This document shows, piece by piece, positions 1-10,972 of a stretch of DNA of 64,000 bases (within the stretch, counting starts at the first letter, position 1; the number at the start of each line of letters is the position of its first letter). The stretch comes from Trebonia sp035294225. GTDB taxonomy: Bacteria > Actinomycetota > Actinomycetes > Streptosporangiales > Streptosporangiaceae. Under the pieces are notes generated by a model. The model was not told the DNA's origin, did no database searches, and saw only the letters and a program-made list of their open reading frames with translations. The translations under genes and the position numbers were made by a program. The DNA is taken from contig DATGLH010000093.1 in assembly GCA_035294225.1 (NCBI GenBank), positions 18,203-82,202 of the forward strand. The letters are read 5' to 3'.

Positions 1-54
1 TCGGGCGAGGCGGTCCCGCTGGAGGAGTACGACTTCGGCTCGTACAACAGGTAA
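1..54 (+). CDS. rpoC: RNA polymerase beta' subunit, C-terminal end (partial)
   Basis: Only the last 17 codons and the TAA stop are inside the window. They read SGEAVPLEEYDFGSYNR, which matches the usual actinobacterial RpoC ending (LEEYDFG followed by a short tail). The gene begins outside the window. It is followed by a strong hairpin and then the str operon, the standard rpoBC-rpsL order. The identification rests on a short stretch plus context, so confidence is good but not complete. Confidence 0.85.
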   Translation, partial: SGEAVPLEEYDFGSYNR

Positions 55-73
55 GCGGCTGCCTTACCGGTAA

Positions 74-125
74 CGGGGTGGCTGGCGGCCGGCGACAAGC
101 TGGCTCGCCGGCCACCCCGTCTCTT
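74..125 (+). terminator. Terminator after rpoC
   Basis: Positions 74-82 pair perfectly with 111-119, and an inner stem forms between 90-95 and 105-110. A pyrimidine-rich stretch (tctctttcctc) follows. The position 20 bases after the rpoC stop fits termination of the rpoBC operon. Confidence 0.75.
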
Positions 126-841
126 TCCTCATTCACCCGAACGTACGCGTGATGGCTCCCGGGGGCCGAAGCTGAGCCCCTCAGGGGAACCACGCGCACG
201 TTCGGATGCTCAGAACCTCGCCGCCGCCCGCCACGGCCGCGGTGCGCTGGGGCGCCGTCCGGTTGAGGCCGCCGGCCCCCGCCTCATCCTGGGGGCTCGC
301 GGCCGCGGACCTCACCGCTCCCGCGGACCGCCGTGCCCGCCGGGGAATGAAACGGGGCGGCGGATGGTTGCACGGGGCGAACGCCCGCACTATGTCCGCT
401 ATGTCTGCGCGCGGCTCGGGAAGCGGCTAAACTAGCCCGCGGGTAAGCCGCGCGAAGGCCGGGCTAATTTGGCCGACGGGCATGCGGATGGTACCTTTTA
501 CATTCGTGCCCGTGACCGTGCGGGTACCTGCGTGCCAGCAGTCAGCGAGACGTTGGTCCAGCGGACCGGATACGGGTGGCTGCGCGGCTGGCCGTGTGGA
601 CTCTCTCCCTCCGCAGTCCAGCAGAGCAAGGGATAGTGTTCGCCGTCGGTTGAGACCGAGTGCGACACACCCGACCTCGGGGGTCGGCGGGGAGCGGAAA
701 CCCGCAGGTCAAACGGGCGGAAACGACGGGAAACCGGCGATTTTCGAGTCTCGTTTGTGAGCGCACCGGTTTCCGGGCAGGCATGCAGGCTTGATCGACA
801 AGCTCGATCAAAAGGAACACAACGGAAAGACGGAGACTCGG
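126..841 (+). promoter_or_regulatory. Long spacer and leader upstream of the str operon
   Basis: No convincing gene lies here; the open frames on both strands have no recognisable domain and run into rpsL. The stretch must hold the str promoter. It holds several inverted repeats: 137-151 with 191-205 (14 of 15 pairs), 671-676 with 682-687, 729-737 with 766-774, and a hairpin next to rpsL listed separately. I could not fix -35 and -10 boxes with confidence. A leader of this size and structure is compatible with feedback control by S7 or S12, but that is inference. Confidence 0.5.
791..811 (+). promoter_or_regulatory. Leader hairpin just before rpsL
   Basis: Eight-base arms TTGATCGA and TCGATCAA flank a five-base loop, ending 30 bases before the TTG start of rpsL. 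It lies in the 5' leader and could act in attenuation or ribosomal-protein feedback. Structure is seen; function is inferred. Confidence 0.5.
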
Positions 842-1216
842 TTGCCCACGATCCAGCAGCTGGTCCGCAAGGGCCGCCAGGACAAGGTGTCGAAGAACAA
901 GACGCCGGCGCTCAAGCAGAGCCCGCAGCGCCGTGGTGTTTGCACGCGCGTCTACACGACCACGCCGAAGAAGCCGAACTCGGCGCTGCGCAAGGTCGCC
1001 CGGGTCCGGCTGACCAGCCAGATCGAGGTCACCGCCTACATCCCGGGCGTGGGCCACAACCTCCAGGAGCACTCCATCGTGCTCGTGCGCGGCGGCCGTG
1101 TCCGCGACCTGCCCGGTGTCCGTTACAAGATCATCCGCGGTTCGCTGGACACCCAGGGGGTCCGCAACCGCAAGCAGGCACGCAGCCGATACGGCGCGAA
1201 GAAGGAGAAGAGCTGA
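842..1216 (+). CDS. rpsL: 30S ribosomal protein S12
   Basis: Decoding-centre protein of the small subunit. The frame is open from 791, but TTG at 842 gives the family start (M)PTIQQLVRKGR and the usual 124 residues. The TPKKPNSALRK loop is intact with Lys43 and Lys44. Two residues depart from the actinobacterial consensus: the second conserved loop has Arg88 (GGRVRDLPGVR) in place of Lys88, and the PGEGHN loop reads PGVGHN (Val70 in place of Glu). Lys88 (M. tuberculosis numbering) is a classical streptomycin-resistance position. First gene of rpsL-rpsG-fusA-tuf, one base before rpsG. Confidence 0.97.
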   Translation: MPTIQQLVRKGRQDKVSKNKTPALKQSPQRRGVCTRVYTTTPKKPNSALRKVARVRLTSQIEVTAYIPGVGHNLQEHSIVLVRGGRVRDLPGVRYKIIRGSLDTQGVRNRKQARSRYGAKKEKS

Positions 1217-1217
1217 G

Positions 1218-1688
1218 ATGCCGCGCAAGGGCCCCGCGACGAAGCGGCAGCTTGTCACCGACCCGGTCTACGGCTCGCCGCTGGTTACCGCGCTCGCGAA
1301 CAAGGTGCTCAAGGAGGGCAAGCGCTCGCTCGCCGAGCGCATCGTCTACGGAGCGCTCGAGGGGTGCCGGGAGAAGAACGGCAACGACCCCGTGGTGACC
1401 CTCAAGCGCGCGCTGGACAACGTCAAGCCCACGCTTGAGGTGCGCAGCCGCCGGGTCGGCGGTGCCACCTACCAGGTTCCGGTGGAGGTGCGCGCGTCGC
1501 GGAGCACCACGCTGGCCCTGCGCTGGATCGTGATGTACGCGCGCCAGCGCCGGGAGAAGACGATGACCGAGCGGTTGATGAACGAACTGCTGGACGCCAG
1601 CAACGGCCTTGGCGCGAGCGTCAAGCGCCGCGAGGACACGCACAAGATGGCGGAGTCCAACAAGGCGTTCGCGCATTACCGCTGGTAA
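1218..1688 (+). CDS. rpsG: 30S ribosomal protein S7
   Basis: Primary 16S rRNA binder that nucleates the head of the 30S subunit. ATG at 1218 gives MPRKGPATKR and 156 residues, the normal length in Actinobacteria; an in-frame upstream extension into rpsL was rejected. The ending (HKMAESNKAFAHYRW) is typical. It starts one base after the rpsL stop, so the two are probably translationally coupled. S7 is the known feedback repressor of the str operon in Escherichia coli; whether it acts here is not shown. Confidence 0.97.
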   Translation: MPRKGPATKRQLVTDPVYGSPLVTALANKVLKEGKRSLAERIVYGALEGCREKNGNDPVVTLKRALDNVKPTLEVRSRRVGGATYQVPVEVRASRSTTLALRWIVMYARQRREKTMTERLMNELLDASNGLGASVKRREDTHKMAESNKAFAHYRW

Positions 1689-1724
1689 GAACGAGAACGA
1701 AAACACGAACGAAGGACGCTTAAC

Positions 1725-3821
<2,097 letters not shown>

Positions 3822-3903
3822 CCGCGGCGCGCACCAGCAGGCAAGGAACCAGGAAATACTCCAGACCCACCGCGGTGGGCCGGATCGCAACGAGGAGAAA
3901 CCA

Positions 3904-5097
<1,194 letters not shown>

Positions 5098-5102
5098 GCA
5101 GA

Positions 5103-5135
5103 GACGATGGCCCGGCTTAATGCCGGGCCATCGTC
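5103..5135 (+). terminator. Terminator of the str operon
   Basis: A perfect 14-base stem (5103-5116 with 5122-5135) closes on a TTAAT loop, five bases after the tuf stop. There is no U-tract, as is common for high-GC actinobacterial terminators. Confidence 0.8.
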
Positions 5136-5170
5136 ACGCGGAAAGGACCCCTGGCGCGCCCCCCTAGGAA

Positions 5171-5292
5171 GCCCCCGTACGGGGGCAGGGGCCCGGGGAG
5201 ACGGACAGTCCCCCGAGCGGGGCCCGGGGGACATGGGGGGACGGGCAGTCCCCCCATGCGGGGGTCCCCGGGGGGTCGGCCCCCGGGAGATA
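5171..5292 (+). repeat. G-run/C-run hairpin repeat, copy A (tuf-rpsJ spacer)
   Basis: The spacer is made of runs of four to six G or C that can form nested hairpins, starting with a perfect 16-base palindrome at 5171-5186. The segment 5235-5292 aligns with 10535-10592 in the rpsQ-rplN spacer, with the shared order GGGGGG, CGGGCAG, CCCCCC, GCGGGGG, CCGGGGG, CCCCCGGG, AGATA. It lies just upstream of the rpsJ ribosome-binding site. Confidence 0.65.
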
Positions 5293-5315
5293 ACAGAGAA
5301 GGAACCGAGGCCACA

Positions 5316-5624
5316 ATGGCGGGACAGAAGATCCGCATCCGGCTTAAGGCATATGACCACGAGGTCATCGACAGCTCGGCGCGCAAGATCGTCGACACGG
5401 TGACCCGTACCGGCGCGCGCGTCGCCGGTCCCGTGCCGCTGCCTACCGAGAAGAACGTGTACTGCGTCATCCGCTCGCCGCACAAGTACAAGGACTCGCG
5501 GGAGCACTTCGAGATGCGGACGCACAAGCGGCTGATCGACATCATCGATCCGACGCCGAAGACGGTTGACTCGCTGATGCGGCTCGACCTTCCGGCTGGC
5601 GTCTACATCGAGATCAAGCTCTGA
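5316..5624 (+). CDS. rpsJ: 30S ribosomal protein S10
   Basis: Small-subunit head protein, NusE of the antitermination complex. ATG at 5316 gives MAGQKIRIRLKAYDHEVID and 102 residues, the standard length; the frame is open further upstream through the G/C-run spacer but that part is not coding. GAAGGAA upstream serves as ribosome-binding site. First gene of the S10 cluster. The residues in and around the TRTGARVAGPVPLPTEK loop are normal. Confidence 0.97.
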   Translation: MAGQKIRIRLKAYDHEVIDSSARKIVDTVTRTGARVAGPVPLPTEKNVYCVIRSPHKYKDSREHFEMRTHKRLIDIIDPTPKTVDSLMRLDLPAGVYIEIKL

Positions 5625-5637
5625 GGACTCACTGATC

Positions 5638-6282
5638 ATGGCAATGACAGGGATCCTGGGCACCAAGCTTGGCATGACCCAGGTCTTCGACGAAACCGGA
5701 CAGGTGGTGCCTGTCACGGTCGTGCAGGCCGGTCCGTGTGTGGTCACGGCTGTCCGCACGCCGGACAACGACGGGTACTCCGCCATCCAGATCGGGTTCG
5801 GGGAGATCAACCCCCGCAAGGTCACCAAGCCCGTGGCCGGCCTGTTCGAGAAGGCCGGGGTGACGCCACGCCGGTATATCGCTGAGATCCGCACGCAGGA
5901 CGCCTCCACCTACCAGCTCGGCCAGGAGCTCTCGGCCTCGCTGTTCGAAGCGGGCCAGCGAGTCGACGTGACCGGCAAGTCCAAGGGCAAGGGCACCGCC
6001 GGCGTCATGAAGCGCCATGGCTTCCGCGGGCTTTCGGCCTCGCACGGTACCCAGCGCAAGCACCGCTCGCCCGGTTCGATCGGCGCCTGCGCCACCCCGG
6101 GCCGGGTGTTCAAGGGCGTGCGGATGGCGGGCCGGATGGGCGCTGAGCGGGTCACCGTGCAGAGCCTGACCGTGCACGCCGTGGACAGCGAGAAGAACCT
6201 GCTGCTGATCAAGGGCGCTGTGCCCGGTCCGCGCGGCGGGCTCGTCATGGTGCGCTCGGCGGTACGAGAGGGGGCCCGATGA
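5638..6282 (+). CDS. rplC: 50S ribosomal protein L3
   Basis: Early-assembly 23S rRNA binder reaching into the peptidyl transferase centre. ATG at 5638 gives MAMTGILGTKLGMTQVFDE; 214 residues. The long central loop with MKRHGFRG and SHGTQRKHRSPGS is intact. Its stop overlaps the rplD start by four bases (ATGA), indicating coupled translation. Confidence 0.97.
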   Translation: MAMTGILGTKLGMTQVFDETGQVVPVTVVQAGPCVVTAVRTPDNDGYSAIQIGFGEINPRKVTKPVAGLFEKAGVTPRRYIAEIRTQDASTYQLGQELSASLFEAGQRVDVTGKSKGKGTAGVMKRHGFRGLSASHGTQRKHRSPGSIGACATPGRVFKGVRMAGRMGAERVTVQSLTVHAVDSEKNLLLIKGAVPGPRGGLVMVRSAVREGAR

Positions 6283-6914
6283 CCACCGTGGACGTCGTCT
6301 CACCGACGGGCGAGAAGGCCGGTACCGTCGAGCTGCCTGACGCGATCTTCGCGGCGCAGGTGAACGTCCCGCTGATGCACCAGGTCGTGGTCGCGCAGCG
6401 CGCGGCGGCCCGCCAGGGCACGCACGCGACGAAGACCCGCGGCATGGTCAGCGGCGGCGGCAAGAAGCCGTACCGGCAGAAGGGCACCGGCCGGGCCAGG
6501 CAGGGCTCGACCCGCGCGCCGCAGTTCACCGGCGGCGGCATCGCGCACGGCCCGCAGCCGCGGTCGTACGCGCAGCGGACGCCGAAGAAGATGAAGGCCG
6601 CCGCGCTGCGCGGCGCGCTGTCGGACCGGGCGGCCAACGAGCGCGTGTACGTCGTCACCTCGTTCATCGAAGGCGACGTGCCGCGCACGAAGGACGCGCT
6701 GGCCGTGCTGGACAAGGTAACCGGCGGCGCGGACAGGAACGTCCTCGTGGTCACGCTGCACGACGACGAGCTCACCTGGAAGTCGCTGCGCAACGTCCCC
6801 GCCGTGCACCTGCTCGCCGAGGATCAGCTCAACACCTACGACGTGCTCGCCAGCGACTACGTGGTCTTCACCGAGGCCGCGCTGAGCGCGTTCGTGGAAA
6901 GGGGTTCGCAGTGA
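6279..6914 (+). CDS. rplD: 50S ribosomal protein L4
   Basis: Exit-tunnel protein; its basic extended loop (KKPYRQKGTGRARQG) lines the tunnel constriction where macrolides bind. 211 residues, ATG start overlapping the rplC stop, and its own stop overlapping the rplW start by four bases. In E. coli L4 also represses the S10 operon; no such site was recognised here. Confidence 0.97.
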   Translation: MTTVDVVSPTGEKAGTVELPDAIFAAQVNVPLMHQVVVAQRAAARQGTHATKTRGMVSGGGKKPYRQKGTGRARQGSTRAPQFTGGGIAHGPQPRSYAQRTPKKMKAAALRGALSDRAANERVYVVTSFIEGDVPRTKDALAVLDKVTGGADRNVLVVTLHDDELTWKSLRNVPAVHLLAEDQLNTYDVLASDYVVFTEAALSAFVERGSQ

Positions 6915-7213
6915 GCCGGATCTACAACCCGCGGGACATCCTGCTGCGCCCGGTGGTGTCGGAGAAGAGCTACGGCCTTCTCGACGAGGGCAAGTACACC
7001 TTCGTCGTGGCGCCGGACGCCAACAAGACGCAGATAAAGCAGGCGGTCGAGGAGGTGTTCCGGGTCAAGGTGACCGGCGTGAACACGCTCAACCGGCCGG
7101 GCAAGCGCAGGCGCACCCGGCAGGGCTGGGGCAAGCGGCCGGACACCAAGCGCGCGATCGTGACCCTGGCCGAGGGCGACCGGATCGATATCTTCGGCGG
7201 ACCGGTTAGTTAA
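6911..7213 (+). CDS. rplW: 50S ribosomal protein L23
   Basis: Sits at the tunnel exit and docks trigger factor and the signal recognition particle. GTG start in a GTGA overlap with rplD; 100 residues, normal size. The conserved RPVVSEKSYGLLDEGKYTF and the basic loop RPGKRRRTRQG are present. Confidence 0.96.
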   Translation: MSRIYNPRDILLRPVVSEKSYGLLDEGKYTFVVAPDANKTQIKQAVEEVFRVKVTGVNTLNRPGKRRRTRQGWGKRPDTKRAIVTLAEGDRIDIFGGPVS

Positions 7214-7223
7214 GGAGAAGCAG

Positions 7224-8057
7224 GTGGGAATCCGTAAGTACAAGCCGACCACCCCAGGCCGGCGCGGCGCCAGCGGCTCCGACTTCTCCGAGATCACCCG
7301 GAGCGAGCCGGAGAAGTCGCTGGTACGCCCGCTGCACGGCCGGGGCGGCCGGAACGTGCACGGGCGGGTCACCGCGCGGCACCAGGGCGGCGGCCACAAG
7401 CGCGCCTACCGGCTGATCGACTTCCGGCGGCACGACAAGGACGGTATCCCGGCGAAGGTCGCGCACATCGAGTACGACCCGAACCGCACCGCGCGCATCG
7501 CGCTGCTGCACTACGTGGACGGCGAGAAGCGCTACATCCTGGCCCCGCAGGGGCTGTCCCAGGGCGACCGCGTGGAGAACGGGCCTGGCGCGGACATCAG
7601 GCCGGGCAACGCGCTGCCGCTGCGCTCGATCCCGACCGGTACGCTCATCCACGCCATCGAGATGCGCCCCGGCGGCGGCGCGAAGATCGCGCGCTCCGCG
7701 GGCGCGGGAGTCCAGCTGCTGGCCAAGGAGGGCGGCTACGCCACGCTGCGCATGCCGTCGGGCGAGATCCGGCGGGTCAGCGTGGAATGCCGCGCGACCG
7801 TCGGCGAGGTGGGCAACGCCGAGCAAGGCAACATCAAGCTCGGCAAGGCCGGCCGCAACCGCTGGAAGGGCAGGCGGCCGTCGGTGCGCGGCGTCGCCAT
7901 GAACCCGGTCGACCACCCGCTCGGCGGCGGTGAGGGCAAGAGTTCCGGCGGCCGCCACCCGGTCAGCCCGTGGGGCAAGCCGGAAGGCCGTACCCGGCGG
8001 GCGCACAAGCCCAGTGACCGGCTGATCAGCCGCCGCCGCGGCAAGAACAAGCGGTAG
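7224..8057 (+). CDS. rplB: 50S ribosomal protein L2
   Basis: Subunit-bridging protein near the peptidyl transferase centre. GTG at 7224 after AAGGAGAAG; 277 residues. The OB-fold and SH3-like regions and the functionally important C-terminal motif GVAMNPVDHPLGGGEGK are complete, with the basic tail RRRGKNKR. Confidence 0.97.
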   Translation: MGIRKYKPTTPGRRGASGSDFSEITRSEPEKSLVRPLHGRGGRNVHGRVTARHQGGGHKRAYRLIDFRRHDKDGIPAKVAHIEYDPNRTARIALLHYVDGEKRYILAPQGLSQGDRVENGPGADIRPGNALPLRSIPTGTLIHAIEMRPGGGAKIARSAGAGVQLLAKEGGYATLRMPSGEIRRVSVECRATVGEVGNAEQGNIKLGKAGRNRWKGRRPSVRGVAMNPVDHPLGGGEGKSSGGRHPVSPWGKPEGRTRRAHKPSDRLISRRRGKNKR

Positions 8058-8071
8058 GGAGCAAGCCTGAA

Positions 8072-8350
8072 ATGCCTCGTAGCCTGAAGAAGGGGCCCTT
8101 CGTCGACGACCATCTGCTGAAGAAGGTGGACGCGCAGAACGAGAAGGGCACCAAGACCGTAATCAAGACGTGGTCCCGGCGGTCGATGATCGTTCCGGCG
8201 ATGCTGGGTCACACCATCGCCGTCCACGACGGTCGCAAGCACATCCCGGTGTTCATCACCGAGTCGATGGTGGGGCACAAGCTCGGCGAGTTCGCGCCCA
8301 CGCGGACCTTCCGCAGCCATGTCAAGGAAGACCGGCGCAGCCGGCGATAA
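8072..8350 (+). CDS. rpsS: 30S ribosomal protein S19
   Basis: Head protein that contacts S13 and tRNA. ATG at 8072 gives MPRSLKKGPFVDDHL; 92 residues, close to the family norm. The conserved core (STIVP-like MIVPAMLGHTIAVHDGRKH) and basic tail are intact. Confidence 0.97.
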   Translation: MPRSLKKGPFVDDHLLKKVDAQNEKGTKTVIKTWSRRSMIVPAMLGHTIAVHDGRKHIPVFITESMVGHKLGEFAPTRTFRSHVKEDRRSRR

Positions 8351-8371
8351 GCCTGAAAGGGAACGCACCAA

Positions 8372-8722
8372 ATGGAAGCCAGGGCTAAGGCGCGGTACGT
8401 GCGCGTCACGCCGCGGAAGGCCCGCCGCGTGGTGGACCTGATCCGCGGGCTGCCCGCCGACCAGGCGCAGGCGGTTCTGGAGTTTTCCCCGCAGGCCGCC
8501 AGCGAGCCGGTTGGCAAGGTACTGGCCAGCGCGATCGCCAACGCGGACGCGATCGGCGGGCGTGACCGGGGCATGCTCTGGGTGCGCCGGGCCTGGGTCG
8601 ACGAGGGCCCGACGCTGAAGCGCTTCCGGCCGCGCGCGCAGGGCCGCGGTTACCGGATCAACAAGCGCACGAGCCACATCACGGTCATAGTCTCCGACGA
8701 CACCGAGGGAGGGAACCGCTAG
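8372..8722 (+). CDS. rplV: 50S ribosomal protein L22
   Basis: Exit-tunnel protein with a long beta hairpin (LKRFRPRAQGRGYRINK) that reaches the macrolide site. ATG at 8372 preceded by GAAAGGGA; 116 residues. Its last base overlaps the first base of the rpsC GTG. No deletion in the macrolide-resistance loop is seen. Confidence 0.97.
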   Translation: MEARAKARYVRVTPRKARRVVDLIRGLPADQAQAVLEFSPQAASEPVGKVLASAIANADAIGGRDRGMLWVRRAWVDEGPTLKRFRPRAQGRGYRINKRTSHITVIVSDDTEGGNR

Positions 8723-9525
8723 TGGGACAGAAAGTAAACCCGCACGGGTTCCGCCTGGGCATCACCACCGACTTCAAGAGCCGCTGGTACGCGGAGAAGA
8801 AGTACAAGGATTACGTCGCCGAGGACGTGGCCATCCGGCGCATGCTGCAGCGCGGAATGGAGCGGGCCGGCATCTCCAAGGTGGAGATCGAGCGGACCAC
8901 CGACCGGGTGCGGGTGGACATCCACACCGCGCGGCCGGGCATCGTGATCGGCCGCCGCGGCGCGGAGGCCGACCGGATCCGCGGCGACCTGGAGAAGCTC
9001 ACCGGCAAGCAGATCCAGCTGAATATCCTCGAGGTGAAGAACCCCGAAGTGGACGCGCAGCTGGTGGCGCAGGGCGTGGCCGAGCAGCTATCCAGCCGTG
9101 TCTCGTTCCGCCGGGCGATGCGCAAGGCGATGCAGAGCGCGATCAAGGGCGGCGCCAAGGGCATCCGGGTGCAGTGCTCCGGCCGCCTCGGCGGCGCCGA
9201 GATGTCACGCTCGGAGTTCTACCGCGAGGGCCGGGTGCCGCTGCACACGCTGCGCGCGGACATCGACTACGGCTTCTACGAGGCGCGGACGACGTTCGGC
9301 CGGATCGGCGTGAAGGTGTGGATCTACCGCGGTGACGCCGCCCCGACCCGGGCCGGCCGGGAGGCGGCGCAGGCCGCGCTGCGCGCCGCGCAGCAGCGTG
9401 CCGGCCGTCCGCAGCAGGCGCAGCGCCGCCGCCGGGCCGACCGCCCGGAGAACCGGGGCGACCGGCCCGAGCGGACCCCCGTCCCCGCGGCGGAGCCGCA
9501 GGCGGAAACCACTGGGGAGGGCTGA
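8722..9525 (+). CDS. rpsC: 30S ribosomal protein S3
   Basis: mRNA entry-channel protein with helicase function together with S4 and S5. GTG start; 267 residues. A KH domain (VIGRRGAEADRIR near residues 74-86) and the C-terminal S3 domain are followed by an Ala/Arg/Pro-rich tail from about residue 210, a usual actinobacterial extension. Confidence 0.97.
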   Translation: MGQKVNPHGFRLGITTDFKSRWYAEKKYKDYVAEDVAIRRMLQRGMERAGISKVEIERTTDRVRVDIHTARPGIVIGRRGAEADRIRGDLEKLTGKQIQLNILEVKNPEVDAQLVAQGVAEQLSSRVSFRRAMRKAMQSAIKGGAKGIRVQCSGRLGGAEMSRSEFYREGRVPLHTLRADIDYGFYEARTTFGRIGVKVWIYRGDAAPTRAGREAAQAALRAAQQRAGRPQQAQRRRRADRPENRGDRPERTPVPAAEPQAETTGEG

Positions 9526-9528
9526 TCA

Positions 9529-9948
9529 ATGCTGATTCCGCGCAAGGTCGCGCACCGCAAGCAGCACCGTCCGCACCGGACGGGTATGGCCAGCGGAGGC
9601 ACCCGGGTCACGTTCGGGGAATTCGGAATCCAGGCTCTTGAGCACTCCTACGTGACCAACCGCCAGATCGAGGCGGCCCGTATCGCGATGACCCGGCACA
9701 TCCGGCGCGGCGGCAAGGTGTGGATCAACATCTACCCGGACCGCCCGCTGACCAAGAAGCCAGCCGAGACGCGCATGGGCTCGGGCAAGGGTTCACCCGA
9801 ATGGTGGATCGCCAACGTCAAGCCTGGCCGCGTGATGTTCGAGCTATCGGGAGTGGCGGAGCCGGTGGCCCGCGAGGCGCTGCGCCGCGCGATCCACAAG
9901 CTCCCCATGAAGTGCAAGATCGTCAAGCGAGAGGTGGGTGAGGCCTGA
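9529..9948 (+). CDS. rplP: 50S ribosomal protein L16
   Basis: Binds near the A site and 5S rRNA. ATG at 9529 gives MLIPRKVAHRKQHRP; 139 residues. The conserved TYVTNRQIEAAR-like region, the IYPDRPLTKKPAETRMGSGKG loop near the tRNA elbow, and PMKCKIVKRE at the end are intact. Its stop overlaps the rpmC start by one base. Confidence 0.97.
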   Translation: MLIPRKVAHRKQHRPHRTGMASGGTRVTFGEFGIQALEHSYVTNRQIEAARIAMTRHIRRGGKVWINIYPDRPLTKKPAETRMGSGKGSPEWWIANVKPGRVMFELSGVAEPVAREALRRAIHKLPMKCKIVKREVGEA

Positions 9949-10205
9949 TGGCTGCGGGCTTGACCGCCGCACAGCTGCGGTCCTCCAGCCCGGAGGAGCT
10001 TCGCAGCAAGCTGGCCGAGGCCAAGGAGGAGCTGTTCAACCTCCGCTTCCAGGGTGCGACCGGCCAGCTGGAAAACCACGGACGGCTGCGTGCCGTGCGC
10101 AAGGAGATTGCCCGCATCTACACGGTGATGCGGGAACGCGAGCTCGGCATCATCACCGACGTCGAGGAAACGCCAGCGGACGTCGAGGGGAGCGCTGAGC
10201 AGTGA
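9948..10205 (+). CDS. rpmC: 50S ribosomal protein L29
   Basis: Two-helix protein at the tunnel exit next to L23. ATG at 9948; 85 residues with the core motif EELFNLRFQGATGQLENHGRL-type in the middle and a short acidic tail. The stop overlaps the rpsQ GTG by four bases. Confidence 0.96.
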   Translation: MAAGLTAAQLRSSSPEELRSKLAEAKEELFNLRFQGATGQLENHGRLRAVRKEIARIYTVMRERELGIITDVEETPADVEGSAEQ

Positions 10206-10498
10206 GCACGACACCGGCTGAGGCGGCAGCCGTGAAGGGCGCCGAGGGGCGCGGCTACCGCAAGACACGTGAGGGCTACGTGGTCAGCGACAAGATGAAC
10301 AAGACCGTCGTCGTCGTCGTGGAAGACCACGTGAAGCACCCCAAGTACGGCAAGGTTATGCGCCGCACCAAGAAGTACAAGGCACACGACGAGCAGAACG
10401 CCTGCGGCGTCGGCGACCGTGTGCTGCTGATGGAGACCCGGCCGCTGTCGGCCACCAAGCGGTGGCGCGTGGCCGAGATCCTGGAGAAGGCCAAGTAG
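10202..10498 (+). CDS. rpsQ: 30S ribosomal protein S17
   Basis: OB-fold protein of early 30S assembly. GTG start overlapping rpmC; 98 residues with a short N-terminal extension before the conserved REGYVVSDKMNKTVVV. The sequence RTKKYKAHDEQNACGVGD is typical. It is the last gene before a G/C-run spacer. Confidence 0.97.
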   Translation: MSTTPAEAAAVKGAEGRGYRKTREGYVVSDKMNKTVVVVVEDHVKHPKYGKVMRRTKKYKAHDEQNACGVGDRVLLMETRPLSATKRWRVAEILEKAK

Positions 10499-10504
10499 GA
10501 ACTT

Positions 10505-10592
10505 GGGTCCCCCAGGGACCCCCCGGGGGTCAAAGGGGGGCGGGCAGCCCCCCTTCGCGGGGGGTCACCGGGGGTCGTCCCCCGGGGAAGAT
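10505..10592 (+). repeat. G-run/C-run hairpin repeat, copy B (rpsQ-rplN spacer)
   Basis: Alternating G and C runs fill the spacer between the S10 and spc gene groups. The part 10535-10592 is homologous to 5235-5292 upstream of rpsJ, including the closing CCCCCGGGG and AGATA just before the ribosome-binding site. Several nested stems are possible, for example CCCCC with GGGGG at 10576-10590. Confidence 0.65.
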
Positions 10593-10603
10593 AGGGAGTT
10601 GAC

Positions 10604-10972
10604 GTGATCCAGCAGGAGTCGCGGCTCAAAGTCGCCGACAACACGGGTGCGAAGGAGATCTTGTGTATCCGCGTGCTCGGCGGCAGCGGCCGGCGATACG
10701 CGGGCATTGGTGACGTCATCGTGGCGACCGTGAAGGACGCGCTGCCCGGGGCTGGCGTCAAGAAGGGCGACGTCGTCAAGGCAGTCGTGGTGCGTACCCG
10801 CAAGGAGCGCCGCCGCGCAGACGGTTCCTACATCCGCTTCGACGAGAACGCTGCCGTCCTGATCAGGGACGGCGGGGATCCGCGCGGTACCCGCATCTTC
10901 GGCCCGGTCGGCCGGGAGCTGCGGGAGAAGCGGTTCATGAGGATCATCTCGCTGGCGCCGGAGGTGCTGTGA
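10604..10972 (+). CDS. rplN: 50S ribosomal protein L14
   Basis: Subunit-interface protein, bridge to 16S rRNA. GTG at 10604 gives MIQQESRLKVADNTGAKE; 122 residues, standard. GDVIVATVKDALPG and RTRKERRRADGSYIRFDENA are conserved. First gene of the spc group; the stop overlaps the rplX start (TGATG). Confidence 0.97.
   Translation: MIQQESRLKVADNTGAKEILCIRVLGGSGRRYAGIGDVIVATVKDALPGAGVKKGDVVKAVVVRTRKERRRADGSYIRFDENAAVLIRDGGDPRGTRIFGPVGRELREKRFMRIISLAPEVL

Noticed and set aside
542..1258. 238-codon minus-strand frame and short plus-strand frames before rpsL
   Set aside because: They overlap rpsL or the repeat-rich leader, have no recognisable domain, and no ribosome-binding site supports them.
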